NCBI RefSeq assembly: GCF_043290135.1
Contig: NC_134707.1
Coordinates: 141,113,319 to 141,177,318, forward strand
DNA: 64,000 bases
Direction of reading: 5' to 3'
DNA from: Rhipicephalus microplus
Taxonomy: Eukaryota > Arthropoda > Arachnida > Ixodida > Ixodidae
In this document: one piece after another, positions 35,162-47,349 of the stretch
How the letters are laid out: each line of letters starts with the position of its first letter
How positions within the stretch are numbered: the first letter of the stretch is position 1
Notes under the pieces: model-generated
The model's database searches: none
The model's input: the letters and a program-made list of their open reading frames with translations, nothing else
Told to the model about the DNA's origin: nothing
Made by a program: the position numbers and the translations under genes

Positions 35162-38100
35162 TTGCGGAGTTTCTAGTTGCAAGTTTCTAGCTGTGGAGTT
35201 TTTAGTGGCGGAGTTTCTAGTTGCAGAGTTTCCAGTTGTGGAATCGGTCATTGTGGAGTCTCAAGTGGTGGAGTGTCTAGTCGTGGAGATTCTAGTTTCG
35301 GAGTTTTCTTTTTGTGGAGTCTCCAGTTGTGGAATTTCTAGTTGTAGAGTTTCTAGTTCTTGAGTTTCTAGTTGTGGAGTCTGTAGTTTTGGAGTATCTG
35401 GTTGTGGTGTTTCAAGTTGTGGAGTTTCTAGTTGTGGAGTTTCTAGTTGCGGAGTTTCTAGCTGTTGAGTTTCTAGTTGCCGAGTTTCTAGTTGCAAAGT
35501 CTCAAGTTGTGGAGTTTCTAGTTGTGGAGGTTCTAGTTGTGGAGTTTCTAGTTGCGGAGTTTCTAGCTGTGGAGTTTCTAGTTGCAGAGTCTCTAGTTGG
35601 CAGTTTCTAGCTGTGGAGTTTCTAGTTGCGGAGTTTCAGGTTGGGGAGTTTCTAGTTGTGGATACTCTAGTTGTGGAGTTTCTAGCTGTGGAGTTTCTAG
35701 CTTTGGAGTTTCTAGTTGCGGTGTTTACTAGTGTCAGAGTATCTAGTTGCAAGTTTCTAGCTGTGGAGTTTATAGTGGCGGAGTTTCTGGTTGCAGAGTT
35801 TCTAGTTGCGGAGTCTGTCGTTGCGGAGTGTCTAGTCGTGGAGTTTCTAGTTGCGGAGTTTTCTAATTGGGGAGTTTTTTGTTGTAGAGTTTCTAGTTTT
35901 AAATTTCTAGTTGTGGATTTTCCAATTGCAGAGTTTCTAGTTGCGGAGTTTCTAGTTGTGTTGTTTCTAGTTTGGGAGTTTCTACTTAAGTTTATAGTAG
36001 TGGATTTTCTTGTTGCCGAGTTTCGAGTTGCAGAGTTACAAGTTGTGGAGTATGTCGTTGCAGAGTCTCAAGTTGTGGAATGTCTAGTCGTGGAGTTCCT
36101 AGTTTTGGAGTTTTCTAGTTGTGGAAATTCTAGTTGTGGAGTTTCTGACTGTGGAGTTTCTAGTTGCAGAGTCTCTAGTTGTGCAGTCTCTAGTTGTGGA
36201 GTTTCTAGTTGTGGAGTTTATAGTTGTGGAGACTCTAGTTGTGGAGTTTCTAGTTGCGGAGTTTCTAGTTGCAGAGTTTCTAGTTGCAAGTTTCTAGCTG
36301 TGGAGTTTCTAGTTGCGGAGTTTCTAGTTGCAGAGTTTCTAGTTGCGGAGCCTGTCGTTGCGGAGTCTCAAGTTGTGGAGTGTCTAGTCGTGGAGTTTCT
36401 AGCTGCGGAGTTTTCTAGTTGTGGAGTCTCTAGTTGTGGAGTTTCTAGTTGTGGAGTTTCTAGTTGTGGAGTTTCTAGTTGCAGAGTTTCTAGTTGCGGA
36501 GTCTTTCGTTGCGGAGTCTCAAGTTGTAGAGTGTCTAGTGGTGGAGTTTCTAGTTGCAGAATTTTCTAATTGTGAAGCCTCTAGTTGTGGAGTTTCTAGT
36601 TGCGAAGTGTCTAGTTGTGGAGTTTCTAGTTGCGGAGTTTCTAGCTGTTGAGTTTCTAGTGGCGGAGTCTCTAGATGTGCAGTCTCAAGTTGTGGAGTCA
36701 CTTGCTGTGGAGTTCCTAGTTGTGGAGCTTCTAGTTGGGAAGTTTCTAGCTGTGGAGTTTCTAGTTGCGGAGTTTCTAGTTGCAGAGTTTCTAGTTGCGG
36801 ACGTTCTAGCTGTGCAGTTTCTAGTTCCAGAGTTTCTAGTTGCGGGCGCTCTAGCTGTGCAGTTTCTAGTTGCAGAGTTTCTAGTGGCGTAGTTTCTAGT
36901 TGTGGTGTTTCAAGTTGTGGAGTTTCTAGTTGTGGAGTTTCTAGTTGCGGAGTTTCTAGCTGTTGAGTTTCTAGTTACCGAGTTTCTAGTTGCAAAGTCT
37001 CAAGTTGTGGAGTTTCTAGTTGTGGAGGTTCTAGTTGTGGAGTTTCTAGTTGCGGAGTTTCTAGCTGTGGAGTTTCTAGTTGCAGAGTCTCTAGTTGGCA
37101 GTCTCTAGTTGTGGAGTTTCTAGTTGCGGAGTTTCTAGTTGGGGAGTTTCTAGTTGTGGAGACTCTAGTTGTGGAGTTTCTAGTTGTGGAGTTTCTAGCT
37201 TTAAAGTTTCTAGTTGCGGTGTTTACTAGTTGCAGAGTATCTAGTTGCAAGTTTCTAGCTGTGGAGTTTATAGTGGCGGAGTTTCTGGTTGCAGAGATTC
37301 TAGTTGCGGAGTCTGTCGTTGCGGAGTCTCAAGTTGTGGAGTGTCTAGTCGTGGAGTTTCTAGTTGCGGAGTTTTCTAATTGGGGAGTTTCTTGTTGTAG
37401 AGTTTCTAGTTTTAAATTTCTAGTTGTGGATTTTCTAATTGCAGAGTTTCTAGTTGCGGAGTTTCTAGTTGTGTTGTTTCTAGTTGGGGAGTTTCTACTT
37501 AAGTTTATAGTTGTGGATTTTCTTGTTGCCGAGTTTCGAGTTGCAGAGTTTCAAGTTGTGGAGTATGTCGTTGCAGAGTCTCAAGTTGTGGAATGTCTAG
37601 TCGTGGAGTTTCTAGTTTCGGAGTTTTCTAGCTGTGGAAATTCTAGTTGTGGAGTTTCTAGTTGCGGAGTTTCTGACTGTGGAGTTTCTAGTTGCAGAGT
37701 CTCTAGTTGTGCAGTCTCTAGTTGTGGAGATTCTAGTTGTGGAGTTTATAGTTGTGGAGACTCTAGTTGTGGAGTTTCTAGTTACGGAGTTTCTAGTTGC
37801 AGAGTTTCTAGTTGTGGAGTTTCCAGTTGTGGAGTTTTTAGTTGCGAAGTGTCTAGTTGTGGAGTTTCTAGTTGTGGAGTTTCTAGCTGTGGAGTTTCTA
37901 CTTGCGTAGTTTCTAGTTGCAGAGTTTCTAGTTGCGGAGTTTCTAGTTGTGGAGTATGTCGTTGCAGAGTCTCAAGTTGTGGAGTGTCTAGTCGTGGAGT
38001 TTCTAGTTTCGGAGTTTTCTAGTTGTGGAGTTTCTAATTGTGGAGTTTCAAGTTGTGCAGTTTCTTGTTGTAGAGTTTCTAGTTTTGAAGTTTCTAGTTG

Positions 38101-38650
38101 TGGATATTCTAGTTGCGGAGTTTCTAGTTGCGCAGTTTCAAGTTGTGTAGTTTCTAGTTGGGGAGTTTCTACTTGAGTTTATAGTTGTGGATTTTCTTGT
38201 TGCAGAGTTTCGAGTTGCAGAGTTTCATGTTGTGGAGTTTCTAGTTGCGGAGTCTCTAGTTGTGGAGTTTCTAGTTGCGGAGTTTCTAGCTGTGGAGTTT
38301 CTAGTTGCGGAGTCTCTAGTTGTGCAGTCTCTAGTTGTGGAGTTTCTCGTTGTGGAGTTTCTAGTTGTGGAGTTTCTAGTTGTAGAGACTCTAGTTGTGG
38401 AGTTTCTAATTGTGGAGTTTCTAGCTTTTTTAAGTTCTAGTAGCGGAGTTTCTAGTTGCGGAGTTTCTAGTTGCAAGTTTCTAGCTGTGGAGTTTATAGT
38501 GGCGGAGTTTCTAGTTGCAGAGTTTCTAGTTGTGGAATCTGTCGTTGCGGAGTCTCAAGTGGTGAAGTGTCTAGTCGTGAAGATTCTAGTTGTGGAGTTT
38601 TCTTTTTGTGGAGTCTCCAGTTGTGGAATTTCTAGTTGTAGAGTCTGTAG
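35162..38650. repeat. 3.5-kb duplication, unit 2 (3,489 bp)
   Basis: This is the second copy of 31636-35161. The 37-bp length difference is explained by two visible events. One is the absence of two 15-bp units (GTTATGGAGTTTCTA and GTTGTAAAGTTTCTA) near 36610. The other is the absence of the 7-bp TTTCTAG duplication near 36770. The rest reads almost identically. Confidence 0.8.
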
Positions 38651-41600
38651 TTGTGGAGTATCTGGTTGTGGTGTTTCAAGTTGTCGAGTTTCTAGTTGTG
38701 GAGTTTCTAGTTGCGGAGTTTCTAGTTGTTGAGTTTCTAGTTGACGAGTTTCAAGTTGCAAAGTCTCAAGTTCTGGAGTTTCTAGTTGTGGAGGTTCTAG
38801 TTGTGGAGTTTCTAGTTTCGGAGTTTCTAGCTGTGGAGTTTCTAGTTTCAGAGTCTCTAGTTGGTAGTCTCTAGTTGTGGAGTTTCTAGTTGCGGAGTTT
38901 CTAGTTGGGGAGTTTCTAGTTGTGGAGACTCTAGTTGTGGAGTTTCTAGCTTTGGAGTTTCTAGTTGCGGAGTTTACTAGTTGCAGAGTTTCTAGTTGCA
39001 AGTTTCTAGCTGTGGAGTTTATAGTGGCGGAGTTTCTGGTTGCAGAGTTTCTAGTTGCGGAGTCTGTCGTTGCGGAGTCTCAAGTTGTGGAATGTCTAGT
39101 CGTGGAGTTTCTAGTTGCGGAGTTTTCTAGTTGGGGAGTTTCTTGTTGTAGAGTTTCTAGTTTTAAATTTCTAGTTGTGGATTTTCTAATTGCAGAGTTT
39201 CTAGTTTCGGAGTTTCTAGTTGTATGGTTTCTAGTTGGGGAGTTTCTACTTGAGTTTATAGTTGTGGATTTTCTTGTTGCAGAGTTTAGAGTTGCAGAGT
39301 TTCAAGTTGTGGAGTATGTCGTTCCAGAGTCTCAAGTTGTGGAGTGTCCAGTCGTGGAGTTTCAGGTTTCGGAGTTTTCTAGTTGTGGAGTTTCTAGTTG
39401 TGGAGTTTCAAGTTGTGGAGTTTCTTGTTGTAGAGTTTCTAGTTTTGAAGTTTGTAGTTGTGGATTTTCTAGTTGCGGAGTTTCTAGTTGCGGAGTTTCA
39501 AGTTGTGTAGTTTCTAGCTAGGGAGTTTCTACTTCAGTTTATAGTTGTGGATTTTCTTGTTGCAGAGTTTCGAGTTGCAGAGTTTCAAGTTGTGGAGTTT
39601 CTAGTTGCGGAGTCTCCAGTTGTGGAGTTTCTAGTTGCGGAGTTTCTAGCTGTGGAGTTTCTAGTTGCGGAGTCTCTAGTTGTGCAGTCTTTAGTTGTGG
39701 AGTTTCTCGTTGTGGAGTTTCTAGTTGTGGAGTTTCTAGTTGTAGAGACTCTAGTTGTGGAGTTTCTAATTGTGGAGTTTCTAGCTTTTTTAAGTTCTAG
39801 TTGCGGAGTTTCTAGTTGCAAGTTTCTAGCTGTGGAGTTTATAGTGGCGGAGTTTCTAGTTGCCGAGTTTCTAGTTGTGGAATCTGTCGCTGCGGAGTCT
39901 CAAGTGGTGAAGTGTCTAGTCGTGAAGATTCTAGTTGTGGAGTTTTCTTTTTGTGGAGTCTCCAGTTGTGGAATTTCTAGTTGTAGAGTCTGTAGTTGTG
40001 GAGTATCTGGTTGTGGTGTTTCAAGTTGTCGAGTTTCTAGTTGTGGAGTTTCTAGTTGCGGAGTTTCTAGCTGTTGAGTTTCTATTTGCCGAGTTTCTAG
40101 TTGCAAAGTCTCAAGTTGTGGAGTTTCTAGTTGTGGAGGTTCTAGTTGTGGAGTTTCTAGTTGCGGAGTTTCTAGCTGTGGAGTTTCTAGTTGCAGAGTC
40201 TCTAGTTGGCAGTTTCTAGCTGTGGAGTTTCTAGTTGCGGAGTTTCAGGTTGGGGAGTTTGTAGTTGTGGAGACTCTAGTTGTGGAGTTTCTAGCTGTGG
40301 AGTTTCTAGCTTTGGAGTTTCTAGTTGCGGTGTTTACTAGTGTCAGAGTATCTAGTTGCAAGTTTCTAGCTGTGGAGTTTATAGTGGCGGAGTTTCTGGT
40401 TGCAGAGTTTCTAGTTGCGGAGTCTGTCGTTGCGGAGTGTCTAGTCGCGGAGTTTCTAGATGCGGAGTTTTCTAATTGGGGAGTTTTTTGTTGTAGAGTT
40501 TCTAGTTTTAAATTTCTAGTTGTGGATTTTCCAATTGCAGAGTTTCTAGTTGCGGAGTTTCTAGTTGTGTTGTTTCTAGTTTGGGAGTTTCTACTTAAGT
40601 TTATAGTAGTGGATTTTTTGTTGCCGAGTTTCGAGTTGCAGAGTTACAAGTTGTGGAGTATGTCGTTGCAGAGTCTCAAGTTGTGGAATGTCTAGTCGTG
40701 GAGTTTCTAGTTTCGGAGTTTTCTAGTTGTGGAGTTTCTGACTGTGGAGTTTCTAGTTGCAGAGTCTCTAGTTGTGCAGTCTCTAGTTGTGGAGTTTCTA
40801 GTTGTGGAGTTTATAGTTGTGGAGACTCTAGTTGTGGAGTTTCTAGTTGCGGAGTTTCTAGTTGCAGAGTTTCTAGTTGCAAGTTTCTAGCTGTAGAGTT
40901 TCTAGTTGCGGAGATTCTAGTTGCAGAGTTTCTAGTTGCGGAGCCTGTCGTTGCGGAGTCTCAAGTTGTGGAGTGTCTAGTCGTGGAGTTTCTAGCTGCG
41001 GAGTTTTCTAGTTGTGGAGTTTCTAGTTGTGGAGTTTCTAGTTGTGGAGTTTCTAGTTGCAGAGTTTCTAGTTGCGGAGTCTTTCGTTGCGGAGTCTCAA
41101 GTTGTAGAGTGTCTAGTGGTGGAGTTTCTAGTTGCAGAATTTTCTAATTGTGGAGTCTCTAGTTGTGGAGTTTCTAGTTGCGAAGTGTCTAGTTATGGAG
41201 TTTCTAGTTGTAAAGTTTCTAGTTGTGGAGTTTCTAGTTGCGGAGTTTCTAGCTGTTGAGTTTCTAGTGGCGGAGTCTCTAGATGTGCAGTCTCTAGTTG
41301 TGGAGTCACTTGCTGTGGAGTTCCTAGTTGTGGAGCTTCTAGTTGGGAAGTTTCTAGCTGTGGAGTTTCTAGTTGCGGAGTTTCTAGTTGCAGAGTTTCT
41401 AGTTGCGGACGTTCTAGCTGTGGAGTTTCTAGCTCCAGAGTTTCTAGTTGCGGGCGCTCTAGCTGTGCAGTTTCTAGTTGCAGAGTTTCTAGTGGCGTAG
41501 TTTCTAGTTGTGGTGTTTCAAGTTGTGGAGTTTCTAGTTGTGGAGTTTCTAGTTCGGAGTTTCTAGCTGTTGAGTTTCTAGTTACCGAGTATCTAGTTGC

Positions 41601-42074
41601 AAAGTCTCAAGTTGTGGAGTTTCTAGTTGTGGAGGTTCTAGTTGTGGAGTTTCTAGTTGCGGAGTTTCTAGCTGTGGAGTTTCTAGTTGCAGAGTCTCTA
41701 GTTGGCAGTCTCTAGTTGTGGAGTTTCTAGTTGCGGAGTTTCTAGTTGGGGAGTTTCTAGTTGTGGAGACTCTAGTTGTGGAGTTTCTAGTTGTGGAGTT
41801 TCTAGCTTTAAAGTTTCTAGATGCGGTGTTTACTAGTGGCAGAGTATCTAGTTGCAAGTTTCTAGCTGTGGAGTTTATAGTGGCGGAGTTTCTGGTTGCA
41901 GAGATTCTAGTTGCGGAGTCTGTCGTTGCGGAGTCTCAAGTTGTGGAGTGTCTAGTCGTGGAGTTTCTAGTTGCGGAGTTTTCTAATTGGGGAGTTTCTT
42001 GTTGTAGAGTTTCTAGTTTTAAATTTCTAGTTGTGGATTTTCTAATTGCAGAGTTTCTAGTTGCGGAGTTTCTA

Positions 42075-42536
42075 GTTGTGTTGTTTCTAGTTGGGGAGTT
42101 TCTACTTAAGTTTATAGTTGTGGATTTTCTTGTTGCCGAGTTTCGAGTTGCAGAGTTTCAAGTTGTGGAGTATGTCGTTGCAGAGTCTCAAGTTGTGGAA
42201 TGTCTAGTCGTGGAGTTTCTAGTTTCGGAGTTTTCTAGCTGCGGAAATTCTAGTTGTGGAGTTTCTAGTTGCGGAGTTTCTGACTGTGGAGTTTCTAGTT
42301 GCAGAGTCTCTAGTTGTGCAGTCTCTAGTTGTGGAGTTTCTAGTTGTGGAGTTTATAGTTGTGGAGACTCTAGTTGTGGAGTTTATAGTTACGGAGTTTC
42401 TAGTTGCAGAGTTTCTAGTTGTGGAGTTTCCAGTTGTGGAGTTTCTAGTTGGCAGTCTCTAGTTGTGGAGTTTCTAGCTGTGGAGTTTCTACTTGCGTAG
42501 TTTCTAGTTGCAGAGTTTCTAGTTGCGGAGTTTCTA
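42075..42536. repeat. 462-bp tandem duplication, unit 1
   Basis: This unit runs from GTTGTGTTGTTTCTAG to the next occurrence of the same landmark 462 bp later. It contains CTTAAG, the GTATGTCG module, the GGAAATTC marker and a GGAGACTC marker. It differs from unit 2 by GCTGCGGAAATTC versus GCTGTGGAAATTC (42241/42703) and by GTTTCCAG versus GTTTGCAG. The length is not a multiple of 15. Confidence 0.85.
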
Positions 42537-42998
42537 GTTGTGTTGTTTCTAGTTGGGGAGTTTCTACTTAAGTTTATAGTTGTGGATTTTCTTGTTGCCG
42601 AGTTTCGAGTTGCAGAGTTTCAAGTTGTGGAGTATGTCGTTGCAGAGTCTCAAGTTGTGGAATGTCTAGTCGTGGAGTTTCTAGTTTCGGAGTTTTCTAG
42701 CTGTGGAAATTCTAGTTGTGGAGTTTCTAGTTGCGGAGTTTCTGACTGTGGAGTTTCTAGTTGCAGAGTCTCTAGTTGTGCAGTCTCTAGTTGTGGAGTT
42801 TCTAGTTGTGGAGTTTATAGTTGTGGAGACTCTAGTTGTGGAGTTTATAGTTACGGAGTTTCTAGTTGCAGAGTTTCTAGTTGTGGAGTTTGCAGTTGTG
42901 GAGTTTCTAGTTGGCAGTCTCTAGTTGTGGAGTTTCTAGCTGTGGAGTTTCTACTTGCGTAGTTTCTAGTTGCAGAGTTTCTAGTTGCGGAGTTTCTA
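42537..42998. repeat. 462-bp tandem duplication, unit 2
   Basis: This is a direct copy of 42075-42536. At 42999 the sequence continues as GTTGTGTAG..CTTGAG instead of GTTGTGTTG..CTTAAG, which marks the end of the duplication. Confidence 0.85.
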
Positions 42999-45900
42999 GT
43001 TGTGTAGTTTCTAGTTGGGGAGTTTCTACTTGAGTTTATAGTTGTGGATTTTCTTGTTGCAGAGTTTAGAGCTGCAGAGTTTCAAGTTGTGGAGTATGTC
43101 GTTGCAGAGTCTCAAGTTGTGGAGTGTCTAGTCGTGGAGTTTCTAGTTTCGGAGTTTTCTAGTTGTGGAGTTTCTAATTGTGGAGTTTCAAGTTGTGCAG
43201 TTTCTTGTTGTGGAGTTTCTAGTTTTGAAGTTTCTAGTTGTGGATTTTCTAGTTGCGGAGTTTCTAGTTGCGGAGTTTCAAGTTGTGTAGTTTCTAGTTG
43301 GGGAGTTTCTACTTGAGTTTATAGTTGTGGATTTTCTTGTTGCAGAGTTTCGAGTTGCAGAGTTTCAAGTTGTGGAGTTTCTAGTTGCGGAGTCTAGTTG
43401 TGAAGTTTCTAGTTGCGGAGTTTCTAGCTGTGGAGTTTCTAGTTGCGGAGTCTCTAGTTGTGCAGTCTATAGTAGTGGAGTTTCTCGTTGTGGAGTTTCT
43501 AGTTGTGGAGTTTCTAGTTGTAGAGACTCTAGTTGTGGAGTTTCTAATTGTGGAGTTTCTAGCTTTTTTAAGTTCTAGTTGCGGAGTTTCTAGTTGCGGA
43601 GTTTCTAGTTGCAAGTTTCTAGCTGTGGAGTTTATAGTGGCGGAGTTTCTAGTTGCAGAGTTTCTAGTTGTGGAATCTGTCGTTGCGGAGTCTCAAGTGG
43701 TGAAGTGTCTAGTCGTGAAGATTCTAGTTGTGGAGTTTTCTTTTTGTGGAGTCTCCAGTTGTGGAATTTCTAGTTGTAGAGTCTGTAGTTGTGGAGTATC
43801 TGGTTGTGGTGTTTCAAGTTGTCGAGTTTCTATTTGTGGAGTTTCTAGTTGCGGAGTTTCTAGTTGTTGAGTTTCTAGTTGACGAGTTTCAAGTTGCAAA
43901 GTCTCAAGTTCTGAAGTTTCTAGTTGTGGAGGTTCTAGTTGTGGAGTTTCTAGTTTCGGAGTTTCTAGCTGTGGAGTTTCTAGTTTCAGAGTCTCTAGTT
44001 GGTAGTCTCTAGTTGTGGAGTTTCTAGTTGCGGAGTTTCTAGTTGGGGAGTTTCTAGTTGTGGAGACTCTAGTTGTGGAGTTTCTAGCTTTGGAGTTTCT
44101 AGTTGCGGAATTTACTGGTTGCAGAGTTTCTAGTTGCAAGTTTCTAGCTGTGGAGTTTATAGTGGCGGAGTTTCTGGTTGCAGAGTTTCTAGTTGCGGAG
44201 TCTGTCGTTGCGGAGTCTCAAGTTGTGGAGTGTCTAGTCGTGGAGTTTCTAGTTGCGGAGTTTTCTAGTGGGGGAGTTTCTTGTTGTAGAGTTTCTAGTT
44301 TTAAATTTCTAGTTGTGGATTTTCTAATTGCAGAGTTTCTAGTTGCGGAGTTTCTAGTTGTATGGTTTCTAGTTGGGGAGTTTCTACTTGAGTTTATAGT
44401 TGTGGATTTTCTTGTTGCAGAGTTTAGAGTTGCAGAGTTTCAAGTTGTGGAGTATGTCGTTCCAGAGTCTCAAGTTGTGGAGTGTCCAGTCGTGAAGTTT
44501 CAGGTTTCGGAGTTTTCTAGTTGTGGAGTTTCTAGTTGTGGAGTTTCAAGTTGTGGAGTTTCTTGTTGTAGAGTTTCTAGTTTTGAAGTTTGTAGTTGTG
44601 GATTTTCTAGTTGCGGAGTTTCAAGTTGTGTAGTTTCTAGCTAGGGAGTTTCTACTTCAGTTTATAGTTGTGGATTTTCTTGTTGCAGAGTTTCGAGTTG
44701 CAGAGTTTCAAGTTGCGGAGTTTCTAGTTGCGGAGTCTCCAGTTGTGGAGTTTCTAGTTGCGGAGTTTCTAGCTGTGGAGTTTCTAGTTGCGGAGTCTCT
44801 AGTTGTGCAGTCTTTAGTTGTGGAGTTTCTCATTGTGGAGTTTCTAGTTGTGGAGTTTCTAGTTGTAGAGACTCTAGTTGTGGAGTTTCTAGTTGTGGAG
44901 TTTCTAGCTTTTTAGTTTCTAGTTGCGGAGTTTCTAGTTGCGGAGTTTCTAGTTGCAAGTTTCTAGCTGTGGAGTTTTTAGTGGCGGAGTTTCTAGTTGC
45001 AGAGTTTCTAGTTGTGGAATCGGTCATTGTGGAGTCTCAAGTGGTGGAGTGTCTAGTCGTGGAGATTCTAGTTTCGGAGTTTTCTTTTTGTGGAGTCTCC
45101 AGTTGTGGAATTTCTAGTTGTAGAGTTTCTAGTTCTTGAGTTTCTAGTTGTGGAGTCTGTAGTTTTGGAGTATCTGGTTGTGGTGTTTCAAGTTGTGGAG
45201 TTTCTAGTTGTGGAGTTTCTAGTTGCGGAGTTTCTAGCTGTTGAGTTTCTAGTTGCCGAGTTTCTAGTTGCAAAGTCTCAAGTTGTGGAGTTTCTAGTTG
45301 TGAAGGTTCTAGTTGTGGAGTTTCTAGTTGCGGAGTTTCTAGCTGTGGAGTTTCTAGTTGCAGAGTCTCTAGTTGGCAGTTTCTAGCTGTGGAGTTTCTA
45401 GTTGCGGAGTTTCAGGTTGGGGAGTTTCTAGTTGTGGAGACTCTAGTTGTGGAGTTTCTAGCTGTGGAGTTTCTAGCTTTGGAGTTTCTAGTTGCGGTGT
45501 TTACTAGTGTCAGAGTATCTAGTTGCAAGTTTCTAGCTGTGGAGTTTATAGTGGCGGAGTTTCTGGTTGTAGAGTTTCTAGTTGCGGAGTCTGTCGTTGC
45601 GGAGTGTCTAGTCGAGGAGTTTCTAGTTGCGGAGTTTTCTAATTGGGGAGTTTTTTGTTGTAGAGTTTCTAGTTTTAAATTTCTAGTTGTGGATTTTCCA
45701 ATTGCAGAGTTTCTAGTTGCGGAGTTTCTAGTTGTGTTGTTTCTAGTTTGGGAGTTTCTACTTAAGTTTATAGTAGTGGATTTTCTTGTTGCCGAGTTTC
45801 GAGTTGCAGAGTTACAAGTTTTGGAGTATGTCGTTGCAGAGTCTCAAGTTGTGGAATGTCTAGTCGTGCAGTTTCTAGTTTCGGAGTTTTCTAGTTGTGG

Positions 45901-47349
45901 AAATTCTAGTTGTGGAGTTTCTGACTGTGGAGTTTCTAGTTGCAGAGTCTCTAGTTGTGCAGTCTCTAGTTGTGGAGTTTCTAGTTGTGGAGTTTATAGT
46001 TGTGGAGACTCTAGTTGTGGAGTTTCTAGTTGCGGAGTTTCTAGTTGCAGAGTTTCTAGTTGCAAGTTTCTAGCTGTGGAGTTTCTAGTTGCGGAGTTTC
46101 TAGTTGCAGAGTTTCTAGTTGCGGAGCCTGTCGTTGCGGAGTCTCAAGTTGTGGAGTGTCTAGTCGTGGAGTTTCTAGCTGCGGAGTTTTCTAGTTGTGG
46201 AGTCTCTAGTTGTGGAGTTTCTAGTTGTGGAGTTTCTAGTTGTGGAGTTTCTAGTTGCAGAGTTTCTAGTTGCGGAGTCTTTCGTTGCGGAGTCTCAAGT
46301 TGTAGAGTGTCTAGTGGTGGAGTTTCTAGTTGCAGAATTTTCTAATTGTGGAGTCTCTAGTTGTGGAGTTTCTAGTTGCGAAGTGTCTAGTTATGGAGTT
46401 TCTAGTTGTAAAGTTTCTAGTTGTGGAGTTCCTAGTTGCGGAGTTTCTAGCTGTTTAGTTTCTAGTGGCGGAGTCTCTAGATGTGCAGTCTCTAGTTGTG
46501 GAGTCACTTGCTGTGGAGTTCCTAGTTGTGGAGCTTCTAGTTGGGAAGTTTCTAGCTGTGGAGTTTCTAGTCGTGGAGTTTCTAGTTGCAGAGTTTCTAG
46601 TTGCGGACGTTCTAGCTGTGGAGTTTCTAGTTCCAGAGTTTCTAGTGGCGTAGTTTCTAGTTGTGGTGTTTCAAGTTGTGGAGTTTCTAGTTGTGGAGTT
46701 TCTAGTTGCGGAGTTTCTAGCTGTTGAGTTTCTAGTTACCGAGTTTCTAGTTGCAAAGTCTCAAGTTGTGGAGTTTCTAGTTGTGGAGGTTCTAGTTGTG
46801 GAGTTTCTAGTTGCGGAGTTTCTAGCTGTGGAGTTTCTAGTTGCAGAGTCTCTAGTTGGCATTCTCTAGTTGTGGAGTTTCTAGTTGCGGAGTTTCTAGT
46901 TGGGGAGTTTCTAGTTGTGGAGACTCTAGTTGTGGAGTTTCTAGTTGTGGAGTTTCTAGCTTTAAAGTTTCTAGTTGCGGTGTTTACTAGTGGCAGAGTA
47001 TCTAGTTGCAAGTTTCTAGCTGTGGAGTTTATAGTGGCGGAGTTTCTGGTTGCAGAGATTCTAGTTGCGGAGTCTGTCGTTGCGGAGTCTCAAGTTGTGG
47101 AGTGTCTAGTCGTGGAGTTTCTAGTTGCGGAGTTTTCTAATTGGGGAGTTTCTTGTTGTAGAGTTTCTAGTTTTAAATTTCTAGTTGTGGATTTTCTAAT
47201 TGCAGAGTTTCTAGTTGCGGAGTTTCTAGTTGTGTTGTTTCTAGTTGGGGAGTTTCTACTTAAGTTTATAGTTGTGGATTTTCTTGTTGCCGAGTTTCGA
47301 GTTGCAGAGTTTCAAGTTGTGGAGTATGTCGTTGCAGAGTCTCAAGTTG

